Positions 1 through 8,869 of a DNA stretch of 64,000 nt are shown piece after piece; within the stretch, counting starts at the first letter, position 1; each line of letters starts with the position of its first letter. The notes under the pieces are model-generated. The model was not told the origin of the DNA and did not search any database. It saw only the letters and a program-made list of their open reading frames with translations. The stretch is from positions 217,429 through 281,428 of the forward strand of contig NZ_AAMX01000001.1 of assembly GCF_000152885.1 (NCBI RefSeq), read 5' to 3'. The stretch is from Idiomarina baltica OS145 (lineage in GTDB: Bacteria > Pseudomonadota > Gammaproteobacteria > Enterobacterales > Alteromonadaceae). The position numbers were made by a program, and so were the translations under genes.

Positions 1-497
1 TGATCTTTATCATCGTGCTTCGACAGATATTGAAAGTGCCAGATAATGTCCGTTGAGATCGTTCGAGATCCCGCATACTTTCGGATGAAGTCGTTCATCA
101 TGTACCGGTAGCGCGCAAACTCAGAGCTGTATTCAAATGCCTCAAACAGATTCGACACGCGCTCATCATATTCAAGGTTGACTCGTGCTTCCGCCGCACT
201 AAAAGCATAATAATAGGCCAAGTCCTCGGACTTTAAAGGCCACTCATCCACGTTGTTTGGCAGCAATGAATAGGCAAGCCGATATTCAGAGCAAACACAA
301 CCAATGGATGCGAAGTACTGCAATAATCCCTGCACCTCTGCGGATGGCCTTAGTAAGTTGTAGCCCTTAAACTTAGGCTTACGGTATAAAAACAGCTCGC
401 CATCGGTATGATGAAGCTGACTTTGTATTTCTATCTCGGCTGCTTCTAACAGTTTCTCAGGCGCTAAGCCAACAAAACTTATGGTTTTAAGTGCCAT
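1..497 (-). CDS. Hypothetical protein, cut by the window edge
   Basis: An open frame runs from an ATG at 497 down to the window edge, about 165 residues without a stop; the C-terminus lies outside. The start is MALKTISFVGLAPEKL, and an AGAGAGG ribosome site lies just upstream of the ATG. The protein is soluble-looking, rich in Tyr, Phe and Glu, with no membrane segment or motif that I recognise. It sits 31 bases downstream of the KfrA-like gene on the same strand and probably shares its transcript, as cargo of the integrative element. No function can be assigned. Confidence 0.6.
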   Translation of the reverse strand, partial: MALKTISFVGLAPEKLLEAAEIEIQSQLHHTDGELFLYRKPKFKGYNLLRPSAEVQGLLQYFASIGCVCSEYRLAYSLLPNNVDEWPLKSEDLAYYYAFSAAEARVNLEYDERVSNLFEAFEYSSEFARYRYMMNDFIRKYAGSRTISTDIIWHFQYLSKHDDKD

Positions 498-528
498 ATG
501 TGCCTCTCTTTAAATTCTGTGGTTTAAA

Positions 529-1056
529 CTATTCTTTGGACGCATAGAGCTTTCCGCGAAGCTCCGCGTTCTCAATCATTAGCTTGGCATTTTGCTCCGC
601 CAGCGAGTCCCGCTCGTTCTGTATCTCATCGAGGTCGTCTTCGAGCTTTTCAACGCAGTCAACGGCTGATTGTTCGCTCTCCTGGTAGTGAGTGATAGAT
701 GCCGCATGGTTTGCTTCGAGACTCTTGAGGCGACGCTCAAATAGGCTTTGTGCATCACCGTAGGCGGCTACTGCCATATTCTTCATCGCCTGCGACACCT
801 TATCTATGAGCAGCTCCGCCTCGTCCGCATATGCGCTGGGTAATGCGTCAAACGACAGGTCGCTGCGGGCAGACGGATACAACGGCTCATCGCGGTTATT
901 CTGGTAGCTTTCCCAAATCGATTTGATGCGAGCTAAACCGCCCCTATCGCCAAGCTGAACACGAATAGCGCCCGCATTCGGGCGCTTTCCTCGCTTCTCC
1001 AGAGCTAAACCGGCATCAATGATTTGCTGTTCGCTGACTTCCGGGTGGCGTGCCAT
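529..1056 (-). CDS. KfrA-type DNA-binding coiled-coil protein
   Basis: 175 residues. The N-terminal half (about 1-55, containing ARHPEVSEQQIIDAG and GDRGGLARIKSIWESY) matches the KfrA N-terminal DNA-binding domain found on plasmids and integrative elements. The C-terminal half (about 70-175) is a charged, heptad-like region rich in Glu, Lys and Leu that should form a coiled coil. KfrA proteins bind DNA as repressors or nucleoid-like organisers of mobile DNA. A GAGGAA ribosome site precedes the ATG. It lies 40 bases downstream of the OB/HD gene on the same strand. The exact role here, repressor or stability factor, is inferred. Confidence 0.75.
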   Translation of the reverse strand: MARHPEVSEQQIIDAGLALEKRGKRPNAGAIRVQLGDRGGLARIKSIWESYQNNRDEPLYPSARSDLSFDALPSAYADEAELLIDKVSQAMKNMAVAAYGDAQSLFERRLKSLEANHAASITHYQESEQSAVDCVEKLEDDLDEIQNERDSLAEQNAKLMIENAELRGKLYASKE

Positions 1057-1096
1057 AAATCATTCCTCTTTAAAGAAATTAATTAAATTAAAGAAA

Positions 1097-2029
1097 TTAA
1101 TGATCGGCCGAAATGGGCACGCCCATTTCGGCATCGGCCAGAAACGCCATGGACTGCTCGCCCTCAATACTGAAGTGCTTTGAGCGCTCTAACACATCAA
1201 TCAATAGCGGCTTTCTGTCGGTACTTAGTGCGATACCCGGGATGAGTGCAACCCATGCCTCCCGGAGCCGTTCGGCCATCAGCGGCGCTCGTGCATCGAG
1301 CTTCTTCAATGCGCCAGCACAGAGCTCCAGGGTCAAATGCGGCGAATCAACACGACATCCCAGCCGGCTCGGCATCTGTTGGTTGGTCAGCGTTTGTGTT
1401 TTTCCAATATCATGTAAAAGCGCAGCAACAATGGCGGTGTCCCTCTCAATGCTCTTAAAAGTCTGTACCCCCAGAATATTCCAGGCGACATCAATGGAAT
1501 GTTCAAGCAGCCCCGCCCCGTAACTGTGGTGACCGTTAAGGGTTGCGGGGCACTCAAGGTAGGCGATAGCCACGTGTTTCTGTAACAGCACGTCACAGAG
1601 GAATTCTTTCATGACCTCGGACTGGATACGGCTCTCCATCACAAGCAGCGCTTTAAAAATATCAGTGCGTGGGCACTTAGCAATTGGAAGCGCCGCAAGC
1701 GACATACCGATGGTCTCGCAGTCATCGGCGCAGGCCAGTACCTTACAAACCCGTACACTTTGTTCACCAATAAATGACTTCGCGACTTCCACGTGAACCA
1801 TAGCGTCCACTAAGATAGCTTCATCGCGCAGTTGCTCATATCGGGCATAAACCTCAATAGTGCCGGAGCTGTCAGATAACGTTAATTTGCAACGCTCCTG
1901 CGCCGATGTTGTATTCACATACTCCACTTCACACAAGTAGTAACGTCCGGTAAAGCGCATGTAGTCTTTCGCGTCGACGAGCAGCGGCTGAATGGTGTCT
2001 TTGATCGTGTTGGTTGTAATGGTGTTCAT
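1097..2029 (-). CDS. OB-fold plus HD-domain protein of an integrative element
   Basis: 310 residues. About 25-100 looks like an OB nucleic-acid-binding fold (FTGRYYLCEVEYVN, followed by a beta-rich stretch). An HD phosphohydrolase domain follows: HHSYG at 167-171, LEH at 175-177 and HDIGK at 206-210 supply the metal-binding histidines and aspartate. This OB-HD order recalls the YhaM 3'-5' exoribonuclease family, and the HHSYGAGLLEHS segment also resembles the HD-like N-terminal part of MobH/TraI_2 relaxases. The remaining relaxase regions are absent, so a nuclease or phosphohydrolase is more likely than a relaxase. GGAGAA precedes the ATG by 6 bases. It lies between kfrA-like and integrase genes on the same strand. 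Confidence 0.65.
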   Translation of the reverse strand: MNTITTNTIKDTIQPLLVDAKDYMRFTGRYYLCEVEYVNTTSAQERCKLTLSDSSGTIEVYARYEQLRDEAILVDAMVHVEVAKSFIGEQSVRVCKVLACADDCETIGMSLAALPIAKCPRTDIFKALLVMESRIQSEVMKEFLCDVLLQKHVAIAYLECPATLNGHHSYGAGLLEHSIDVAWNILGVQTFKSIERDTAIVAALLHDIGKTQTLTNQQMPSRLGCRVDSPHLTLELCAGALKKLDARAPLMAERLREAWVALIPGIALSTDRKPLLIDVLERSKHFSIEGEQSMAFLADAEMGVPISADH

Positions 2030-2080
2030 AATAATTCTCCAGGGTAATTAAATCGGTAGCGCGACGGAGTGAGCTCTTAA

Positions 2081-3259
2081 TCACTCTGCGTCGGGTTTGA
2101 AATCGTTGAAGTTGGATTTGAGCAATCGCTCGAACGCGGAGCCGTCCTGGCGGGTCAGGTTCGGTACAAAGCGTGAATAGACCCGGAACAGCATTTCGGT
2201 TGTCGAGTGACCCATCTGCCGGGCAATCCACTCAGGGCTCTCCCCCGCTGCCAGCCAGAGCGTGGCAGCCGTATGGCGCGTTTGGTAAGGGCGTCGTTTA
2301 CGCAACCCCAGATGCCGTAAAAGTGGATACCAGACACGTTTGGTCACGTTGTTATGCGACAACGGCGAGCCGCTGCGGGTACAAAACACGTACTGCTGGT
2401 CACCGGTTGCTTCGTACTGATGTTTCAATGCATCGAAGACCAGCTCGCTCATGTCAATTGCGCGAAACGACCCATCGTTTTTGGTGCTTTGGATTTCGCC
2501 GTTAACGATGGTGCTGCGTACCATGATTTGCCGGCGGTCAAAATCCACCGCATCCCATTGGAGCCCATCGATTTCCGCTGTCCGCATGCCGGTAAAGAAC
2601 CGCACGGTGTAGTAGTCCCGAAAATCAGGACGGACCTTTTCGATGATGAGCCGAACCTCATCTATCGTGAATGGCTCTACATCCGTGCGCGGCACCTTAA
2701 GCGATTTAATTCCCTGGTAAGGTGAGCTAAAATTGTAGCGGTTGGCTGCTTCATTCAAAATCATGCGCAAAGGCGTCATGATGTGGTTTATCCGCGACGG
2801 AGATAGCGACTTGTTGCTTCGGGGCGTAACTTTGGCGAGTGAGGCCCGAAACTCAAGTACTTCCGCTTTGGTGATGCGGCCAACTTCCCTTTCCCCAAAG
2901 GCTGGGACTAAATACTTATCCAATGTAATTCGCACCGTATCAGCATGCGATGTTCGCCACTGAATACTCATTTCAGCAAACCACGTGTTCGCAAAGTCAC
3001 TGAACAGGGGCGTATCAAGATGCTGACTGCGCACCTGCATTTCCCTGAATTGCTGCGCCTTGGCGCTTCCTGGGAAATGCTTACCATAATCAAAGGTGCC
3101 TAACGTAATCTCCGCTTCAATCCGGTCGAGCAGCTTCTGCACCCTCTTACGATTTTCTCGCGTGTCTTCAAGAGAAGTTTGTTCGCGACATCTTTTGCCG
3201 CGGTAACTGAAGTCAATAACCAAACGGTTATTTTCCTTCCGTGCGTACATTCTAGCCAT
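2081..3259 (-). CDS. int: Tyrosine recombinase (phage/ICE-type integrase)
   Basis: 392 residues from ATG 3259. I prefer this start to the TTG at 3265 because AGGAGG lies exactly 8 bases before it. The N-terminal ~70 residues are an arm-binding DUF3596-like domain (YRGKRCREQTSLEDT), then a SAM-like core-binding domain (~95-190) and the catalytic domain. The active-site residues are visible: Arg in GMRTAEIDGLQW (~225), QTRHTAAT with Arg/His (~327-328), MGHSTTEM, and the Tyr nucleophile in RVYSRF (~359). It catalyses site-specific integration and excision of the island. The start overlaps the upstream xis-like gene by 8 bases. Its attachment site was not identified; the tRNA-Arg at 13.7 kb is a candidate. 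Confidence 0.9.
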   Translation of the reverse strand: MARMYARKENNRLVIDFSYRGKRCREQTSLEDTRENRKRVQKLLDRIEAEITLGTFDYGKHFPGSAKAQQFREMQVRSQHLDTPLFSDFANTWFAEMSIQWRTSHADTVRITLDKYLVPAFGEREVGRITKAEVLEFRASLAKVTPRSNKSLSPSRINHIMTPLRMILNEAANRYNFSSPYQGIKSLKVPRTDVEPFTIDEVRLIIEKVRPDFRDYYTVRFFTGMRTAEIDGLQWDAVDFDRRQIMVRSTIVNGEIQSTKNDGSFRAIDMSELVFDALKHQYEATGDQQYVFCTRSGSPLSHNNVTKRVWYPLLRHLGLRKRRPYQTRHTAATLWLAAGESPEWIARQMGHSTTEMLFRVYSRFVPNLTRQDGSAFERLLKSNFNDFKPDAE

Positions 3260-3485
3260 GAGCAAGACCTCCTCTCGCCATTGGGATAGCCAATGAGTTT
3301 GAGGAAGCCCCCATCATGTCCCGCTGAATAGCCTCCCAAATAAAGAGGAGTTTTCGGCCTCCGAAAGGACGAACGTAATGAATGCCCTCCAACAAAACAG
3401 AGTCTTTCAACTGCTCTCTGATCGTTCTGGGATCGTATTTAATACGCTCAGATAATTCTTCAGTGGTCAGGTATGTTTCGTTCAT
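3252..3485 (-). CDS. Excisionase-like winged-helix protein
   Basis: 77 residues. YLTTEELSERIKYDPRTIRE at 5-24 is a MerR/Xis-type helix-turn-helix, followed by the wing-like VRPFGGRKLLFIWEAIQ. Small proteins of this kind fused translationally to an integrase gene act as excisionases (recombination directionality factors) or as activators of int. It overlaps int by 8 bases and is the first gene after the 3535-3561 promoter, which should drive both. The family is recognised by form; the excisionase role is an inference. Confidence 0.7.
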   Translation of the reverse strand: MNETYLTTEELSERIKYDPRTIREQLKDSVLLEGIHYVRPFGGRKLLFIWEAIQRDMMGASSNSLAIPMARGGLAHG

Positions 3486-3522
3486 GCTATTCTCCTAGTA
3501 TCTTAAGAGAGCAATAATGATG

Positions 3523-3583
3523 CTCTAGAGATACATTATACACCTATTGATAACTTGTCAATGCTTTTTGTTTCTCTAGAGAA
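3523..3583. promoter_or_regulatory. Paired CTCTAGAG operator palindromes
   Basis: CTCTAGAG occurs at 3523-3530, over the expected transcription start of xis-int, and within the 12-base palindrome TTCTCTAGAGAA at 3572-3583, upstream of the -35 box and 18 bases before the XRE gene. The copies are about 50 bases apart and lie between two divergent genes, as expected for operators of the XRE-family repressor encoded at 3602. The pairing of this regulator with these sites is an inference. Confidence 0.55.
3535..3561 (-). promoter_or_regulatory. Sigma-70 promoter of the xis-int operon
   Basis: On the minus strand a perfect TTGACA (3561-3556) and a perfect TATAAT (3540-3535) are separated by 15 bases, slightly short of the usual 16-18. 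Start of transcription would fall near 3528, about 40 bases before the xis-like ATG. Confidence 0.7.
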
Positions 3584-3601
3584 TTAAAATAGGTCGCTAA
3601 A

Positions 3602-3805
3602 ATGATAAAATGCAACTTTGCAGAGTTACTAGGCGCGCGAAAACTGAAGGTCGCAGACGTCGTCAGGGATACCGGAATTAACCGCAGTACCTTGACTCGC
3701 CTGTATCACGAAACAACGTCACGAATTGACTTCGAGACGCTGGAAACACTTTGTCGATATTTGGAGTGTGATGTTGGTGAGCTACTTGAAGTAGTTGATG
3801 ATTAA
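3602..3805 (+). CDS. Small XRE-family (Cro/C1-type) transcriptional regulator
   Basis: 67 residues, almost entirely a helix-turn-helix domain: FAELLGARKLKVADVVRDTG, the recognition helix NRSTLTRLYHETTSRI, then FETLETLCRYLECDVGELLE, which is typical of the short YozG/HTH_26 class. It is divergent from xis-int across a 116-base region containing two CTCTAGAG palindromes, which makes it the likely switch between the quiet and excising states of the element. It has no peptidase or metal-binding domain. Whether it represses or activates xis-int cannot be told from sequence. Confidence 0.85.
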   Translation: MIKCNFAELLGARKLKVADVVRDTGINRSTLTRLYHETTSRIDFETLETLCRYLECDVGELLEVVDD

Positions 3806-3859
3806 GTTAGGGAAGAAATTAATATCTGTTTGTTCGTTTTGAAAACGGAAGACTGAAAT

Positions 3860-4290
3860 ATGAAACTTAGTCAAATATCAAGCTCCAAAGACGCAATGTA
3901 TCCTGAGGATTGACGCCACGGCAAGACCATATTCGTGAGTCTGATTTACAAAACGATGTCGTAGATGGATTCTAGGAGCTTATTAATAGGCGTGCCAGTG
4001 AAACCGTTATAGACCGATATTTAAGCTTGCATTCGGAACCACTTACCGCAGTCTTGAACATCAACAATACTAGCCACCATGCTGCGCGGGTAATACCCGA
4101 AAAATCAATTCGTGCAAAGGTATCGAACGCTCAATCAGGCTTAATTCCAGATTTTTAATTGGCGGTAAAAATTCATTCGGAACAACTGGGCATGTCGTTG
4201 AATTAAAGGGAGTCGCACGTACTTTTTTTCAGAAACAAATAATAAAATTCAGTTGAGTCATATGCGTTTACTCAAATAACTCACAGGTGC
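3860..4290 (+). pseudogene. Decayed PD-(D/E)XK nuclease, DUF4263/Shedu-like
   Basis: No intact frame survives, but [16 protein letters not shown] reveals a gene. One frame from 3907 to 4158 is broken by TAG at 3973 and reads ELINRRASETVIDRYLSLH and, near its end, SNAQSGLIPDF. A run of five T at 4152-4156 seems to have lost one base; the shifted frame then continues LIGGKNSFGTTGHVVELKG. Joined, this gives the nuclease signature PDF...VELK (D at about 4150, E-x-K at about 4206-4214). IPDF followed by VVELK is typical of DUF4263 (Shedu-type defence nuclease) proteins. A further frame change near 3907 would link the short MKLSQISSSKDAMYPED start at 3860. IS21 has landed just downstream. Confidence 0.5.
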
Positions 4291-4350
4291 TAACCTACGT
4301 CGACATGCTTTTTTGTTCAGATACCTCACAGGTCTTACGTCATGCTTTTA
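4279..4350 (+). repeat. Imperfect direct repeat left of the IS21 element
   Basis: CTCACAGGT followed by ACGTC and ATGCTTTT occurs at about 4279-4314 and again at about 4326-4349, the second copy lacking some internal bases. It adjoins the decayed nuclease gene. The origin is unknown; an eroded attachment or slippage repeat is possible. Confidence 0.4.
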
Positions 4351-4425
4351 AGTAGTGTCAACGGCAGTTTAAATTTGACCCCCTTTGGGGTTAATTCGGC
4401 AATCTAATTTTGACCCCCCTTGGGG

Positions 4426-6220
<1,795 letters not shown>

Positions 6221-6337
6221 CGAAAGCGGCCTCTTGAGAAAAACCGCTAGTTTACTTCAGGGGGTCAATTTTCAATTGCCGTTAGGGGGTCATTTTTACA
6301 CTGCCGGTAACAGTAGTAACAGCCTGCCGTAACTCTA

Positions 6338-6463
6338 ATCGTTTTACTTCGAATTAAACGATATACGTCTACTAAGATTAACAACTGCTCCAAAACGAGA
6401 AAAGCCACCCGAGGGTGGCTTTTCCGTAGAACTTTTTCGCATGAGACCTCGATTTTTCCGAGG
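6338..6463 (+). other. Structured, gene-free leader in front of the HEPN gene
   Basis: The interval 6313-6537 between IS21 and the HEPN gene has no coding frame but three inverted repeats in a row: ATCGTTT/AAACGAT at 6338-6362, a strong GC-rich hairpin at 6400-6423, and CCTCG/CGAGG with a seven-base loop at 6447-6463. This could be a small RNA ending at the 6400-6423 terminator, a leader of the operon, or remnants of the pre-IS21 locus. A small RNA is of special interest because some Abi_2/HEPN toxins are controlled by neighbouring RNAs; that link is an inference. Confidence 0.35.
6400..6423. terminator. Intrinsic terminator hairpin upstream of the defence cassette
   Basis: AAAAGCCACC, loop CGAG, GGTGGCTTTT: a perfect 10-bp stem with an A-run before and a T-run after, so it can act in both directions. 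On the plus strand no intact gene precedes it, so it either ends a small RNA from 6313-6400, ended a gene displaced by IS21, or insulates the cassette from upstream reading. Confidence 0.7.
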
Positions 6464-6537
6464 CTACTCCGCCTTTATGTAAAACAGTCTAGACATGTTA
6501 TTATCCGAAGTCAACAACTTAATAGCAGGGAAAGCAA

Positions 6538-7554
6538 TTGAAGTACATATCATCAAGTCGGTTGTCGATTTATGAGCACCATCTTAAAGTTAAGCACGAT
6601 GAAGTGCTAGCAGCTTATCATTGGAATAAAGCTCTCTGTGGTGCGCTCTTCCCTGTTATCCAATGCTTAGAAGTTACACTACGAAACGCTATTGACTGCG
6701 CAATTCGAGAAAACCCTCCCAAAGCTGCTAAAGGTCAATACAGTACTGGAACAGATTGGATCTTTTCCTTCACTGAGTACATGGGAAATAGAAAGCTTTC
6801 TAACCACACCAGATACACAAAAAGCGCGCGTTCCAGACAACCCGTGGACAAACAAGGTTATGTGCTTACTCCCAGTAAGAAACGACTGATTATTAAATAT
6901 CTGTGGGAAGAAAAGAAAGTCGTAGATGCGAGTAAAAAGCTAAAAAAAGCTGGGAAGGCTGTCACACCAAACAATGTGATCTCTGTCATGGATTTTGGCT
7001 TCTGGACGAATTTTCTCTCGCCGGCATATGAAGATAACAGTTCGCACATGCTACTTTGGCCTAACCAACTGAAAACAGTATTCCCTAACGCTCCGGCCGG
7101 AATTACTAGAGCTAATATAGAAAAAAAATTTCTATCTATCAGAGAGTTGAGGAATAGACTAACGCATCACGAGGCTATCTGGAAGTTCTTCTATAACTCC
7201 CCTGTTAATGGCAAACCTGATTACTCGAAGCCTGTCTACGGTGCGAAAGCCAGTTGCTCACTATTATTAAAGCATTACGAGGATATTCTAGAGGCCATTC
7301 GATGGATGAGTAAAGAGAGATTAGCTACATTTCTTGAACACCACGGCGATGCAAGATTCAGAGTCTTATGTAGTCTGGATGGGCTTCATAGTTTCATCTC
7401 TCCAGAGAAAATCACTTGTACTCACCCTATTAATAAGGGAGGCTGGGGAGTTAAGAAGCTTCTGACTAAGCTAGAAGACGGCGGCCCAGTGAGGATCACT
7501 CATAACGGGAAAACTATTTATACATTAGCACAAGATTTTCACAGAGCATTCTGA
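6538..7554 (+). CDS. Abi_2-family HEPN protein (predicted RNase)
   Basis: 338 residues. The start is TTG at 6538, supported by AGGG about 8 bases upstream and the sense of MKYISSSRLSIYEHH. The Abi_2 (AbiD/AbiF-like) signature is visible: CLEVTLRNAID at 43-53, MDFGFWTNFLSPAYE at 151-165, and the HEPN catalytic motif RNRLTH (Arg205-His210) in IRELRNRLTHHEAIW. Abi_2 proteins are HEPN-fold abortive-infection or toxin proteins; those with R-N-x3-H are expected to cut RNA. An extra C-terminal domain (about 250-338, ICTHPINKGGWGVKKLL region) is not recognised. SIR2 and HerA genes follow on the same strand, 40 bases away. No membrane segments. Function by family; its link to SIR2-HerA is inferred from position. 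Confidence 0.75.
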   Translation: MKYISSSRLSIYEHHLKVKHDEVLAAYHWNKALCGALFPVIQCLEVTLRNAIDCAIRENPPKAAKGQYSTGTDWIFSFTEYMGNRKLSNHTRYTKSARSRQPVDKQGYVLTPSKKRLIIKYLWEEKKVVDASKKLKKAGKAVTPNNVISVMDFGFWTNFLSPAYEDNSSHMLLWPNQLKTVFPNAPAGITRANIEKKFLSIRELRNRLTHHEAIWKFFYNSPVNGKPDYSKPVYGAKASCSLLLKHYEDILEAIRWMSKERLATFLEHHGDARFRVLCSLDGLHSFISPEKITCTHPINKGGWGVKKLLTKLEDGGPVRITHNGKTIYTLAQDFHRAF

Positions 7555-7594
7555 AAGAAAGAGGCTTAAAAGTGTATTAGAGGGAATTGATAAT

Positions 7595-8869
7595 ATGAGT
7601 GAAGATAAAAAACTCGCGAAGGACTGTCTAATATTCAAACAGGGGCAGGATAGTCTGCTTGGTGATAATGAGAGTGTTGAAGATGGTATCGAGAAGATCA
7701 GAAGTAAGTTATCAGATCTAACAAATATTAAAAATCTTCACTTTTTACTGGGCGCAGGAGTTAGCTCAGATGCTATCCCAGCTATGGCCGAGCTTATCGA
7801 AATAGTGGACAAAAAAGTAAAGGATGAAACAACTGCGACTGACTTAGCATCTCAGACTAACAATCTAAAGCACGATGATGTGAAAGCACTATTCAACTCT
7901 GTTCGGGACGGCTCTCCAGACAATTTAGAAGACATACTAGGTACACTCTATTCAAAGCGAGAATATTCAAAAGGTGTTAACGAAAAAGATAGTCTGAACG
8001 ATTTCCTTATCAACTTGATTGAGTCCCAAATTTACTCATCTATCAATATTGACTGCACAGATGCTAAGGCTGAAGAATCCCTGAATTTGTATAAAAAGCT
8101 CTATCAGAAATTAGCATTACGAAATAAGGATCTAGCGAGAGTCAACGTATTCACTACTAACAACGACTTACTTAGCGAAACTGCATTAGGCTATCTGAAT
8201 ATTAACTACAACAACGGCTTCAGTAGTGGCCTGTCTCGTACATTTAATCCAGCGCGTTTTTCCTACACATTCTCACGAAAGGTTGATCCAAGCGTCGAAA
8301 AGTATGAGCCTCTGGAAAACATGGTTTATCTTTACAAGCTTCATGGATCGGTTAGTTGGATCGAGTCAGATGACAACTCATTTTTCAACATTAAAGAGGT
8401 TGATGTAGTTCCTAATGAGCCACCCAAAGACAAGAACGTACTGATCTATCCCACGCCGCTAAAACAAAATAAGAGCTTAGGCTCCCCGTATGCTGATCTA
8501 ATTAGGGAGTTTCAAAACAAGCTCTTACTGCAACATGGGGTGTTAATAATTATTGGCTATAGTTTTAGTGATGAACATATAAACAATGCCATTTATTCTG
8601 CTCTGGCATCAAATTCAAGCCTTAGCGTTGTTATTTTTGGTAACTATCATCCTTCTGAAAACCTCACAAAACTGACGGACAGACGGATTTATCAGATATC
8701 AGGAGAGGTTGATAGTTCTGATGGAACCGGTGCAGCACACTCAAAGGAAAAGGTTCATTATTTCAACTTTATTGTAAATAACTTTATTCCTGATTTAGAT
8801 CGCAGCAAAGATATCGAAATTCTTGAAGAATTTATCAAATCTTTGAAGTCAATCAAGGGTGCAAAATGA
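7595..8869 (+). CDS. SIR2-domain NADase of a SIR2-HerA defence system
   Basis: 424 residues. A SIR2-like NAD-binding domain: LLGAGVSSDA at 51-60 (the GAG-S nucleotide loop), VFTTNND at 185-191 (the TN-D motif), and YKLHGSVSW with His250 as candidate catalytic residue. IIIGYSFSDEH at 318-328 is the C-terminal signature of SIR2_2-type defence proteins. All three catalytic elements are present. In known SIR2-HerA systems the SIR2 subunit hydrolyses NAD+ when phage infects and assembles with HerA into a large complex. AGAGGGA precedes the ATG, and the stop overlaps the herA start (ATGA), so the two are translationally coupled. Markedly AT-rich, unlike the core genes. Confidence 0.88.
   Translation: MSEDKKLAKDCLIFKQGQDSLLGDNESVEDGIEKIRSKLSDLTNIKNLHFLLGAGVSSDAIPAMAELIEIVDKKVKDETTATDLASQTNNLKHDDVKALFNSVRDGSPDNLEDILGTLYSKREYSKGVNEKDSLNDFLINLIESQIYSSINIDCTDAKAEESLNLYKKLYQKLALRNKDLARVNVFTTNNDLLSETALGYLNINYNNGFSSGLSRTFNPARFSYTFSRKVDPSVEKYEPLENMVYLYKLHGSVSWIESDDNSFFNIKEVDVVPNEPPKDKNVLIYPTPLKQNKSLGSPYADLIREFQNKLLLQHGVLIIIGYSFSDEHINNAIYSALASNSSLSVVIFGNYHPSENLTKLTDRRIYQISGEVDSSDGTGAAHSKEKVHYFNFIVNNFIPDLDRSKDIEILEEFIKSLKSIKGAK

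Noticed and set aside
1113..1523. Plus-strand frame opposite the OB-HD gene
   Set aside because: Shadow of the coding strand; no ribosome site or recognisable domain.
529..2029. Plasmid partition module
   Set aside because: KfrA-like protein alone, without ParA or ParB genes in the window, does not make a partition system.
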